The notes under the pieces were generated by a model. The model saw nothing but the letters and a program-made list of their open reading frames with translations, made no database searches and was not told where the DNA came from. From an uncultured bacterium (GTDB taxonomy: Bacteria > Armatimonadota > Zipacnadia > Zipacnadales > Zipacnadaceae): a DNA stretch of 6,330 bases. Below are positions 1 through 6,330 of this stretch, in pieces. Each line of letters starts with the position of its first letter. Position 1 is the stretch's first letter. Location: the NCBI GenBank assembly GCA_937928475.1, contig CALFVE010000208.1:1-6330 (forward strand), written 5' to 3'. The position numbers and the translations under genes are program-made.

Positions 1-464
1 TAGGCGTCCTCGCGGCCGACCGCCAGGACGGTAGCGCCGCCGACCATGGGGTAGCCGCACCCCTCATAGCGGGCGGTATGCCCAGTAACGATGGAGACGC
101 CGAAGCGCTCGCACTCGCGGTGGATGACGCCCCAGACAATGTCCAGGGCCTCGCGGTGCATGTCCACGGGGAGGTTGAGGTCAATGGTGAGGTAGCGGGG
201 CGGGAGGCCGCTGGTGACAGCGTCGCTGAGCAGAATGTGAATGGCGAACCAGGCGGCGCGCTCCCAGCCGTACTGGGGGACGATGAAGACCGGGTCCGTG
301 GTCAGGACCACGGCCTGGTCGCCGATGCGGACGATGCCGACATCCACGCCGCTCTGCGGGCCAACGAGCACCTCCGGGCTAGGCGCGCCCAGGCGAGGGT
401 AGATCAGTTCAGCGAAGACCTCGGGCGAGATCTTGCCGAGCGTGGGCAGTTCCGATACAGACAC
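1..464 (-). CDS. AIR synthase-related protein (PurM/HypE/ThiL superfamily), N-terminal part
   Basis: The first 154 residues of a protein that runs off the left edge of the window. The start is GTG at 464-462, chosen because an AGAAGGGAG Shine-Dalgarno lies 7 nt upstream and the family's N-terminal pattern begins at once (LPTLGKISPEVF, residues 6-17). Seen motifs: GPQSGVD (35-41), TTDP (55-58), HILLSDAVTSG (76-86) and TGHTARYEGCGYP (128-139) followed by VGGA. In PurM, ThiL, SelD and HypE the matching Asp-rich loops bind Mg-ATP, and D41, D57 and D81 are the likely equivalents. The TGHTARYEGCGYP loop resembles that of archaeal and bacterial 'AIR synthase-related/HypE-like' proteins rather than true PurM. 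Family proteins are usually about 330-350 residues, so roughly half is missing. The substrate is unknown: hydrogenase maturation is possible, but no hyp gene is visible here, so no symbol is given. Superfamily assignment is firm; exact role is not. Confidence 0.88.
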   Translation of the reverse strand, partial: MSVSELPTLGKISPEVFAELIYPRLGAPSPEVLVGPQSGVDVGIVRIGDQAVVLTTDPVFIVPQYGWERAAWFAIHILLSDAVTSGLPPRYLTIDLNLPVDMHREALDIVWGVIHRECERFGVSIVTGHTARYEGCGYPMVGGATVLAVGREDA

Positions 465-471
465 GATGGGG

Positions 472-480
472 CTCCCTTCT
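472..480 (-). promoter_or_regulatory. Shine-Dalgarno of the AIR synthase-related gene
   Basis: On the minus strand this reads AGAAGGGAG, a good anti-16S match, 7 nt before the GTG at 464-462. It decides the start: without it the GTG would be hard to prefer, because no ATG lies nearby in frame. Its 5' edge touches the inverted repeat at 479-492. Confidence 0.75.
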
Positions 481-503
481 GAGTGTACTCAGCCCGCGCG
501 GGC
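479..503. repeat. Two adjacent dyads upstream of the AIR synthase-related gene
   Basis: Bases 479-492 are CTGAGT-GT-ACTCAG, a 6-bp inverted repeat with a 2-base centre. Bases 492-503 are GCCCGCGCGGGC, a perfect 12-bp palindrome, and the two share base 492. An AGCCCG/CGGGCT pair (491-496 with 504-509) gives an alternative fold. The block lies 15-39 bases upstream of the GTG, immediately 5' of the Shine-Dalgarno. It could be a dimeric repressor operator or an RNA structure controlling ribosome access. It is not followed by a T-run on either strand, so it is not a standard terminator of the large gene. The symmetry is seen directly; any role is inference. Confidence 0.45.
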
Positions 504-591
504 CGGGCTCAGGCCCCTCACTAAGCCAGGCGCCTTCAGCCGGCCCCTCCCCTGGCAAACACCAACGAAATACCGGGGCTTTTGTCCCCTG

Positions 592-3500
592 CTATGGTAA
601 CTCGACCAGTTCGACGTTGTCTACCCAAACCTGCGGGGTGCGGCTGGAGGAGACGGCCAGTTGCAGGCGCACCTGGCAGGCGTGGGCGCCCTCCGGAGCG
701 GTGAAGGGCTTGCCCCAGAGGTCCTCGGCCCCGCCGAAGCGTGGGTTGGTGGCGAGGGTCCATTCCTGGTGGTCCTGGCGCTCGTTCATCAGCCAGTCGT
801 GCCCGATATGCTTGCCGCCAGCGAGGCTCTCCTCCCAGAAGAGCCAGACCTGGAAGGCGGCGTAGCCACGGTCCGGCCCCGGCTGCCGATTCTCGAAGAA
901 GCCACCGGTGTTGCGGTAGCGGAGGCGGAAAGCGTACTGCTTGCCCGGCGTTACTGGGACGACCTGGTTGACCAGGATGAAGCCGCCCTTGATGCTCTGC
1001 ACATACTCCTCCCAAGTCATCTTGGTGTTGTCCTCAGGGACCGCCGGGGCCTGGGTTTGGCGCAAGAGCAGGCAGGATTTGCCGCCGTAGGCGCCCTCAG
1101 ACCAGAGCATCGCCTCCGCTGTGTTGCGCTGGTCGAGAAGCCGCCAACCCGCAGCCCCCTCTTGCGCGAGGGGCTCTTCGAAGCCGGGATTGCGAAGCAG
1201 ATTAACACCTTCGGGAGCCTCAATCTCGAAAGTTCCCCACTGGTCCGGCTGCAGGCGGGCTTCGGTGCTCAGGTCGGCGGTCATGGCAGTGTCGCGATTG
1301 TAGTAGTACAGCCGCAGAACTCGGTCTCGACCGGTTTGGTCCGAAAAAATGACCCCGACATCGCCTCGCAGGCTGAGCGGGAGTCGGTCGAGGCCGAGAT
1401 CCCGAAGAGGGATGGCGGCCTCTAGAGTATAATGGTCAGCGAAGCGCCGGAACTGCACCTGAGCGTCGCTGAGGCGCTCCACGCGGTCAATGAGGGTCGC
1501 CATGAACCGCACCGGATTGGCGGTGCCAGGGACGGTGGGCCGATACAGCACGGCGATCGGTTGATCCTGGAAGGCGCCCAGCAGCAGGCGGAGATCGCCG
1601 GGAGCCGGCTGCCGGCGATGGGGGTCGGCCTGCGGGTCGGTCGCTAGCATCAGGTCCACGCAGTCGCCGCTGATGAACAGCCGCTGCCAGTCTTCCCCCT
1701 TATTGAGCAGCGGCGTGGCGTCCTGCACCTCGTACGCGAGATACAGCCGCTCGCGGTCATACTGGAGGGCCACCCGCGCGAGGCGGTTCTGCCCAGAAGT
1801 CAGCGCAATTCCCTCGTTGAGGTTCCATTCGGCGAGGTCTCCGTCCACGGCGATAGGCGCCCGCGCCTGCGTTATCCAGGGGATCGGCCGGCGCTCTTCC
1901 GCCGTTGGCGGGCGCTGCCGGAACTGGGCGGCACGGTCCACGTCGGCTTGGGTCAGCGTAACCGGAGCAGTAAAGCGCCCGGCCTGCTCTAGGCCGCGCA
2001 GCAGGAACAGATGATGAGCGTCGTTGGCTCCATTCATGACGTAAACCCGGCCGTCCGGCCCTTGCCAGAGCACATTGTAGGACTCGCTCCAGGCGGCCTC
2101 TGGACCCAGACGCGTATCCGGGTCCAGCAAGGCCTCGACGTAGAGGCCGTCGTCGGTGAGCAGATAGGCACGGAAGTTGTGCCACCAGTTCCAGAGGCCC
2201 ACGACGTTACCCAGACCGGGGAGGCTGACCTGCCCGCAGAAGCCGTTGCCCCACAGGGCCTTTGGGCCTTGGTCGGCCGGGCCGGGCAGTTGCCATTTCA
2301 GGCGACCCTCGCGGGTGTAGCAAGCCAGGCCGACGAGTTCGGAGGGAGGAGGCCCACCCGGCTGGCGCGCGGGCACATCATAAGAGACGAAGAGATCGCC
2401 GGCGCGGCTCACGTAGAGGCCGCTGACGGCACCGCGGATAGTGCCGGGCACTAACGGCGACTCCACGATTAATTTGGCCTGCTGAGGATCGTATTGGGGC
2501 GCGCCCGCGGCGGTCCAGCCCTGCACATCGAGGCGGTAGACGGCGGTGCGATCGCGGCAGAAGCCGCCTACGTAAATGCTGAAATCCGGGCCGATGGCTC
2601 CGCCCCAGCCGGCATACCACTCCATCACCTGGGCCGAGTCCTGCAGGTCACTGCGGCTGAGCGTGTCGCGCCAGAGGAACTCCTCGGGCTGGGTGAGACC
2701 GTCGCCGTTGCGATCGCACCAGGTGTAGTTCCTGCCGATCTTGTCGCGGAAGACCTCCGGCCACCAGTCGGCCAGCACGTGGTAGCCTAGGTCGCTGTCC
2801 CAGACCACGTTGCTGGTGCCGTCGCGATTGCGGTAGGAAGGGCGAGAGAGTACGCCAACCGCCGCCACGGGCACGAACTCGTCCCCCCGGCGCATCAGGA
2901 GGGTCAGGCCGTGGTGCGGGTTGTCAGTTACCAGATACTCCCGACCGTTGCGCCGGAGCAGAGGGACGCCGAGAAGGCGGGATAGGCCGGTGCTCCCGGT
3001 CAGCGCATAGGGCTGATCGCGGTCGAGGCGGCGGGAGATGGTTGCGAGAGGTGTATAGGTCCGGTGGGTGAAGTCCAGTTTCCATTCGCAGCCGAGCGCC
3101 AGAAGGCGGCTGGGGTCCTCGGGGTTGGGCTGGAAACCACCACCGCCGTAGATGGCCGGGCCTAAGTACTCGCGCAGGAGGCGGCCGGTGCGAGCGTCCC
3201 AGATGCTCACCCGCCGCGGGGAGGAATCGTCCTCGGCCACCCAGAGGCGGCCGTTATCGGTCACGGCCAGGCCGCGGGGAACTAACATGCCCTCGGGATC
3301 GTACTTACCTACCCAGGGACGGCCGCCGGGCTTCCCGATGGCGCGCAGGAACTTGCCTTCGGGCGAGAAGACCTTGACCTGGAAGGACCTGCCCCAGTCA
3401 CTCACGTATATCTCGCCGCCGGGTCCGGTCGTGACGCCGAAGGGGGACTCCAGGCCGTCGGTGATGAGCGGACGGGCCTGCTTGGTGGTCGGGTCTACGC

Positions 3501-5781
3501 TCAGCACCCGATTGCCACTGACCGCCAGGAGCCTGCCGTCGGGCAGAGCCTGGAGGCCCACTGGCGAGGGCAGCGGGACCTCATCGGTCTGCTCCCCGGT
3601 GGCGGCGTCAAGTACGAGCAGTTTGTCGTCGTAGAACATGGACACGTATATTCGGTCCCCCCACGCAGCCAGGCCGAGAGCGTTGGTGGTCTCGCCCACG
3701 TCAGAATCAAAGTAGCGGGTTTGGCCGGCGTAGGTGGCGGGCCGAAAGTTCATCTCCCGGCGCAGGTCCCAGAGTTTGTACTGCTCGTGCCGATACGGCC
3801 AGGTGGCGATCTTGAGGGCGCCGACCTGAGCGGAGAAGCGGGCATACCGCCCGGTGCGCTTGTCTAGGCAGAGCAGCAGCGCGCGGTCTACTGCGTTGTC
3901 CCCGCCGGTATAGGTGCGGCTGTTGTCGGTAAGCACGGGCCCGGAGACGAGGGCGTAGAGGTAGTCTCCGGAGACGGCGAGAGAGATACAGCGGGGGTAG
4001 ACTTCCCAGTGCACGCCCCATTGCCGCTGGCCTTGCTCATCCACGGCGATGATGGCCCAGCCTTTTTCGGAGCCGGGGGCGCCGAGATATACCCAGTTGC
4101 CGTCGGTAGCCGCGGCCTGAGGGTTGGACTCGTCGGAGAGCCAATCGCCTTTACCGTCGAGCGTAGGCCAGGGCGGATTGCCCGGATTGGTAGCGCTCAT
4201 CAGGTACTCAAGTTTGAGCGGCGGGTGATAGAGGCCGCGCAGTTCGTAGTGGCCCGCCGGCAGGGGCCGGCCAAAGTTGTCCAGCCCATCCCACTGCTCG
4301 GCGTTGCGTCCCACCCGCCGGTACTCGCTTTTGAGCAGCCAGCGCAGCAGTCGCCCAGCTCGATCGTAAAGCCCCAGGCTGACCAGGCCCTCCTGGGGAA
4401 GATCATAGGTCAGCCGCAGCGCGCCGGGCTGCTCCAGAGTCGCCTCGGTGGCGACCGTGAAGCGGGAATCCAGTCCGGCCCACCAGAGCTGGAAGGTCGC
4501 GGGCCATTCGTCACCCTTCGCCGGAGGCTGGCCGTTTGGGGTGAGCAGGGTCCAGGGAATCTTGATTTCCTGGGTATAGCCGTTGGCTTCGGTGCGGAAG
4601 GCCTCTTCGGCGCCGCGAGCCAGCAGGTCGGCGAAATCCTGGGTCTCCAGGGTGAGCGCTGGACGCTGCCCGGCGGTGTCGTACCAGGCGCAGTAGTAGG
4701 CCGGTTTGCCGGTTCCCGGTAGGACGCGGAACTGCAAGCAGTCGCCGCCGTTGAAGCCCTGGCCGAGAGCCACAGGGTTCTGGTTGAAGAGAGGAAACGC
4801 GCTCAGCCAGGAGACAGCGAGGTAGAGCGCCTGCTCGTCGTAAGCCACGCCGAGGGCGGCCGCATAGCGCGAACCCAACAGACGGGGGGCGAAAGCGGCC
4901 GCGTGCAGGCCGACGGGCTTCCAGTCGGCCAGGTCGCCGTCAATGGTCACCGGCTCGGCCAGACGACGGACGGCCAGGCGAGTGGCCCCGCGAGTCAGAG
5001 GTGTCTCGATCTCCTGGTCGGTCGCCCCTCCGCCGTCGAAAACGAGCGTCCCCCAGCGCTTGGGGTCAGGCAGATAGTTGCGCAGATCGGCGGAATCGGG
5101 AGCCGTGAGGTAGTTGAAGGTGAAGTGAGTGTTGGCGCGCAGCAGTTCGACGGGCAGTCGCCGTAGGAAATCCGGCCCCAGACCCGACCAGACGAAATCA
5201 AAGAAGAGGGTGAAGGCAGCAGTGGCGGGCTGGCCGGTACGGGTCAGCAGTTTCCAGGGCAGGCGGATCTCCTGGTTGTAGCCGCGGCGGTCGGGAGGGG
5301 CCTGCGCCGCCAGCCAGGCGCCAGCGGCGCGGGGATCAGCCAGAGCAGGGCCGGAGTCGGACACGATTTTGAGTTGCCCACCCTGCGGCGCGTAGCCTGG
5401 CCAGCATTGTACGTGCGTGATCTGGTCGGTCTGCAGGTGAATCTCCAGTCCGCCTCCGCCCGTCGCCGGCAGCATGGGGTCTACCCACAGCAGGGCAAGA
5501 TACAAGGCCTGCTCGTCGTAGCAGGCTCGTACCTCCACTCGCTGGCCGAGGCGTCGGGAGAATTGTTGCAGCGCGGCGGCGATTTCGGCGGTGAGGTTTT
5601 CGCCCAGCCGCAGGGGAACGTAGGCCAAGGCAGGTGGGCTGCTGCCCCACTCCCGCAGGTTGCCGTCAACCTGGATGGGGCTCGCGCACCGCGGAATGCT
5701 CAGCGGCGGCGCGCTTCTGACCCCGCCCGCGAGGGCCGGGAGGCTGAGTAACAAGAGCCAAGTTGAGAGAACTGCGCGCAC
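592..5781 (-). CDS. Secreted 1729-residue modular protein: three CBM9-like modules, FlgD-like Ig, beta-propeller-like core with EF-hand loop, C-terminal CBM4/9-like sandwich
   Basis: Signal peptide at residues 1-24 (MR, then a Leu-rich core, then ALAGG), so exported by Sec. CBM9-like module 1 spans about 30-248 (IQVDGNLREW, YDEQALYLALLW, GYNQEIRLPW). Module 2 spans about 265-455 (VTIDGDLADW, YDEQALYLAVSW, GYTQEIKIPW). A FlgD-like Ig module follows at 456-518 (LYDRAGRLLR, EQWDGLDNFGRPLPAGHY). A beta-propeller-like region runs about 545-1260, with NHL-like repeats clearest at 717-873 and an EF-hand loop at 1023-1034. CBM9-like module 3 is about 1300-1521 (IAVDGDLAEW, YDRERLYLAY). A jelly-roll of CBM4/9 type fills about 1525-1729 (LLRNPGFEEP). 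The family suggests carbohydrate or cell-surface binding. I see no catalytic residues of a known hydrolase, no CxxCH heme site, no transmembrane anchor and no sorting tail. Fifteen Cys are scattered. The GTG start is chosen because the signal peptide begins there; the ribosome site is weak (AAAGGG, 10 nt upstream). It is likely transcribed alone. The function is unknown. Confidence 0.93.
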   Translation of the reverse strand: MRAVLSTWLLLLSLPALAGGVRSAPPLSIPRCASPIQVDGNLREWGSSPPALAYVPLRLGENLTAEIAAALQQFSRRLGQRVEVRACYDEQALYLALLWVDPMLPATGGGGLEIHLQTDQITHVQCWPGYAPQGGQLKIVSDSGPALADPRAAGAWLAAQAPPDRRGYNQEIRLPWKLLTRTGQPATAAFTLFFDFVWSGLGPDFLRRLPVELLRANTHFTFNYLTAPDSADLRNYLPDPKRWGTLVFDGGGATDQEIETPLTRGATRLAVRRLAEPVTIDGDLADWKPVGLHAAAFAPRLLGSRYAAALGVAYDEQALYLAVSWLSAFPLFNQNPVALGQGFNGGDCLQFRVLPGTGKPAYYCAWYDTAGQRPALTLETQDFADLLARGAEEAFRTEANGYTQEIKIPWTLLTPNGQPPAKGDEWPATFQLWWAGLDSRFTVATEATLEQPGALRLTYDLPQEGLVSLGLYDRAGRLLRWLLKSEYRRVGRNAEQWDGLDNFGRPLPAGHYELRGLYHPPLKLEYLMSATNPGNPPWPTLDGKGDWLSDESNPQAAATDGNWVYLGAPGSEKGWAIIAVDEQGQRQWGVHWEVYPRCISLAVSGDYLYALVSGPVLTDNSRTYTGGDNAVDRALLLCLDKRTGRYARFSAQVGALKIATWPYRHEQYKLWDLRREMNFRPATYAGQTRYFDSDVGETTNALGLAAWGDRIYVSMFYDDKLLVLDAATGEQTDEVPLPSPVGLQALPDGRLLAVSGNRVLSVDPTTKQARPLITDGLESPFGVTTGPGGEIYVSDWGRSFQVKVFSPEGKFLRAIGKPGGRPWVGKYDPEGMLVPRGLAVTDNGRLWVAEDDSSPRRVSIWDARTGRLLREYLGPAIYGGGGFQPNPEDPSRLLALGCEWKLDFTHRTYTPLATISRRLDRDQPYALTGSTGLSRLLGVPLLRRNGREYLVTDNPHHGLTLLMRRGDEFVPVAAVGVLSRPSYRNRDGTSNVVWDSDLGYHVLADWWPEVFRDKIGRNYTWCDRNGDGLTQPEEFLWRDTLSRSDLQDSAQVMEWYAGWGGAIGPDFSIYVGGFCRDRTAVYRLDVQGWTAAGAPQYDPQQAKLIVESPLVPGTIRGAVSGLYVSRAGDLFVSYDVPARQPGGPPPSELVGLACYTREGRLKWQLPGPADQGPKALWGNGFCGQVSLPGLGNVVGLWNWWHNFRAYLLTDDGLYVEALLDPDTRLGPEAAWSESYNVLWQGPDGRVYVMNGANDAHHLFLLRGLEQAGRFTAPVTLTQADVDRAAQFRQRPPTAEERRPIPWITQARAPIAVDGDLAEWNLNEGIALTSGQNRLARVALQYDRERLYLAYEVQDATPLLNKGEDWQRLFISGDCVDLMLATDPQADPHRRQPAPGDLRLLLGAFQDQPIAVLYRPTVPGTANPVRFMATLIDRVERLSDAQVQFRRFADHYTLEAAIPLRDLGLDRLPLSLRGDVGVIFSDQTGRDRVLRLYYYNRDTAMTADLSTEARLQPDQWGTFEIEAPEGVNLLRNPGFEEPLAQEGAAGWRLLDQRNTAEAMLWSEGAYGGKSCLLLRQTQAPAVPEDNTKMTWEEYVQSIKGGFILVNQVVPVTPGKQYAFRLRYRNTGGFFENRQPGPDRGYAAFQVWLFWEESLAGGKHIGHDWLMNERQDHQEWTLATNPRFGGAEDLWGKPFTAPEGAHACQVRLQLAVSSSRTPQVWVDNVELVELP
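2680..2715 (-). other. EF-hand calcium-binding loop in the large secreted protein
   Basis: Residues 1023-1034 read DRNGDGLTQPEE, with Asp, Asn and Asp at loop positions 1, 3 and 5, Gly at 6 and Glu at 12. That is the canonical calcium-ligand pattern. It sits in the middle of the propeller-like region, just after WCD, and no second EF-hand is visible nearby. Single loops of this kind occur in many extracellular bacterial proteins and in propeller proteins of environmental phyla. Calcium binding for structural stability is the likely role (inference). Confidence 0.7.
4417..5694 (-). repeat. Internal duplication: CBM9-like modules 1 and 2
   Basis: The two N-terminal modules share three blocks in the same order: DG(N/D)L(R/A)(E/D)W at residues 39-45 and 281-287, YDEQALYLA at 88-96 and 314-322, and GY(N/T)QEI(R/K)(L/I)PW(K/T)LLT followed by GQP at 167-185 and 401-419. 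The DNA keeps a 14-base identity at the YDEQA block (4829-4842 and 5507-5520). The third module, near the C-terminus, has the same order but more divergent blocks (YDRERLYLAY, IPLRDLGL). This suggests a tandem duplication of the first pair after the split from the third. Confidence 0.7.
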
Positions 5782-5974
5782 AGCAGAAACGCCCTTTCGG
5801 CAAGAGTGGAGGATCAGCCCGGACTTGCACCCAGCCGCGGCTTCGGGAAAAACCTGGAGGGCAAGCCTGCTCTCAGCGGCCCCCTAAGCGCTTGGCTCGG
5901 CCCTAGCAATTGTTCCCTCCGCTAGCAGAGACTGTTGCTAAAGTGACCTCCCCTCAAGGAGAGGGTACTTCTCG
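5782..5974 (-). other. Leader region of the large secreted-protein gene, no gene found
   Basis: About 190 bases between the insertion-sequence side and the GTG start, with no supported ORF on either strand. It contains several dyads: CCCTC-AAGGA-GAGGG (5951-5965), TAGCAA paired with TTGCTA (5904-5909 with 5935-5940, with a GCTAGC palindrome inside), AAGCGCTT (5886-5893) and AGCCGCGGCT (5833-5842). Close to the start, minus-strand GCC-GAAAG-GGC could partly mask the weak ribosome site. I found no convincing -35/-10 pair and no match to a riboswitch core that I recognise. The promoter probably lies here or in the insertion sequence, but I cannot place it. Confidence 0.35.
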
Positions 5975-5986
5975 GGTTTGCAAACC
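5975..5986. repeat. Perfect 12-bp palindrome GGTTTGCAAACC
   Basis: The twelve bases equal their own reverse complement. The site lies about 110 bases downstream of the transposase stop and about 195 bases upstream of the large gene's start. It could be a binding site for a dimeric regulator, the target or edge of the insertion sequence, or chance. The other end of the element is outside the window, so its role cannot be decided here. Confidence 0.4.
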
Positions 5987-6026
5987 ACCCGTTTACGTCT
6001 GACCACTATTCGATTTTCGCGTCTGC

Positions 6027-6063
6027 CTGCCGGAATCAGGGCCGATTGTGCCTGAGCCGGCAG
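6027..6063. repeat. Strong imperfect hairpin downstream of the transposase gene
   Basis: CTGCCGG (6027-6033) pairs with CCGGCAG (6057-6063), and inside it TCAGG (6036-6040) pairs with CCTGA (6051-6055). The internal bulge is AA against G, and the loop is 10 bases. That gives 12 base pairs in all, 36 bases past the transposase stop. No T-run follows on the minus strand, so it is not a standard intrinsic terminator. It may still block outward transcription or be a sub-terminal element of the insertion sequence. Confidence 0.5.
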
Positions 6064-6098
6064 CAGATTGGTCAGTTTGTTTCGCTGTTTGAGGGTTT

Positions 6099-6330
6099 TC
6101 ACCTCCCGGTTTCGTTAGCTGGACACAATCCGGGCCTCGGTGGGCTACAAATGACCTCCCAGAGCTTGGCTAGCCGCTTGCAGTTGACGACAATGCAGGT
6201 GATTAGCGCCTGAATAGTCACCTTCGCCAGCCCCCAGTAGCGGGCTTGGCGCAGTCCGTGATAGCGCTTCTGTTCGGCAAACTTGCGCTCGACGCCGGGT
6301 CGCTCGCGTTGACTGTCGGGATCAGCCTGG
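6099..6330 (-). CDS. IS1182-family transposase, C-terminal 76 residues
   Basis: An open frame enters from the right edge and stops at TGA (6101-6099). Its sequence ERPGVERKFAEQKRYHGLRQ, followed by ARYWGLAKV and IQALITCIVVNCKRLAKL, is the typical end of DDE transposases of the IS1182 group. It fits the R-(3)-E-(6)-K part of the IS4/IS5-type YREK signature: R10, E14 and K21 of the fragment, with Gln in place of the Tyr. E14 (bases 6288-6290) would be the last acidic catalytic residue. The visible part has no frameshift or internal stop, so the element may be intact, but the N-terminal domain and the two catalytic Asp lie outside the window. The last 20 residues are a poorly conserved tail rich in Pro and Cys. 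Confidence 0.88.
   Translation of the reverse strand, partial: QADPDSQRERPGVERKFAEQKRYHGLRQARYWGLAKVTIQALITCIVVNCKRLAKLWEVICSPPRPGLCPANETGR

Larger units (their letters stand above)
6027..6330 (-). mobile_element. IS1182-type insertion sequence, 3' part only
   Basis: Defined by the transposase C-terminus at 6099-6330 and the hairpin just beyond it. The true end is not identified: no terminal inverted repeat can be confirmed because the other end lies outside the window. The boundary may extend to the palindrome at 5975-5986. The element points towards the large secreted-protein gene and shares its orientation, so read-through into that gene is possible. Confidence 0.6.

Noticed and set aside
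78..482. Plus-strand open frame of 134 residues
   Set aside because: It lies opposite the AIR synthase-related gene, whose motifs are unmistakable. Its own product is Ala/Asp/Val-rich with no recognisable fold.
545..591. Intrinsic terminator after the large gene (GGGG-loop-CCCC at about 576-589)
   Set aside because: The stem is only four base pairs and has no following T-run on the minus strand.
536..1015. Minus-strand frame of 159 residues overlapping the end of the large gene
   Set aside because: It is out of frame with the C-terminal jelly-roll, rich in Arg, Gly and Pro, and has no motif support.
661..1425. Plus-strand open frame of 254 residues inside the large gene
   Set aside because: It is fully antisense to the C-terminal modules, has no family-like motifs and follows from the GC-rich third positions of the real gene.
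4009..4722. Plus-strand open frame of 237 residues
   Set aside because: It is antisense to the FlgD-like and CBM9-like modules of the large protein. The sense strand has clear domain motifs and this frame has none.
5782..5940. Possible SAM-I or cobalamin riboswitch, because GGAGGGA and GGTGCAAGTCC occur in the leader
   Set aside because: The short matches stand alone. The SAM-I CTTATCAAGAG element and the B12 box with its GCCACTG core are missing, and the order of elements is wrong.

Overview
The window holds three protein-coding regions, all on the minus strand, in GC-rich DNA. In transcription order (right to left) they are: the 3' end of a transposase gene (6330 to 6099, cut by the window edge), a roughly 317-base non-coding stretch, one very large gene for a secreted 1729-residue modular protein (5781 to 592), a 127-base gap, and the 5' part of a PurM/HypE-like AIR-synthase-related gene (464 to 1, cut by the window edge). 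Both visible gene starts are GTG.

The large gene dominates. It begins with a clear signal peptide. It then carries two similar CBM9-like (DOMON-type) modules, a FlgD-like Ig module and a long beta-propeller-like region with NHL-like repeats and one textbook EF-hand calcium loop. A third CBM9-like module and a C-terminal CBM4/9-like beta-sandwich follow. I see no glycosidase, lyase, peptidase or heme-binding motif. The best reading is an exported, probably polysaccharide- or surface-binding protein, not an enzyme I can name. Proteins of this build are, from general knowledge, common in Armatimonadota, Planctomycetota/Lentisphaerota and related environmental lineages. High GC, GTG starts and the IS1182-type transposase fit such a bacterium, but the window has no marker that fixes the phylum.

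The non-coding stretch 5782-6098 contains the end of the insertion sequence and the leader of the large gene. It has a 37-nt imperfect hairpin, a perfect 12-bp palindrome and several smaller dyads, but no recognised riboswitch and no convincing sigma-70 promoter. The short gap 465-591 has two adjacent dyads directly upstream of the Shine-Dalgarno sequence of the AIR-synthase-like gene, and no clear U-tract terminator.

The genes share orientation but have no evident functional link. I found no CRISPR array, tRNA, rRNA or recognisable defence, secretion or biosynthetic system. The window looks like ordinary chromosome with one unusual modular secreted protein next to an insertion sequence.
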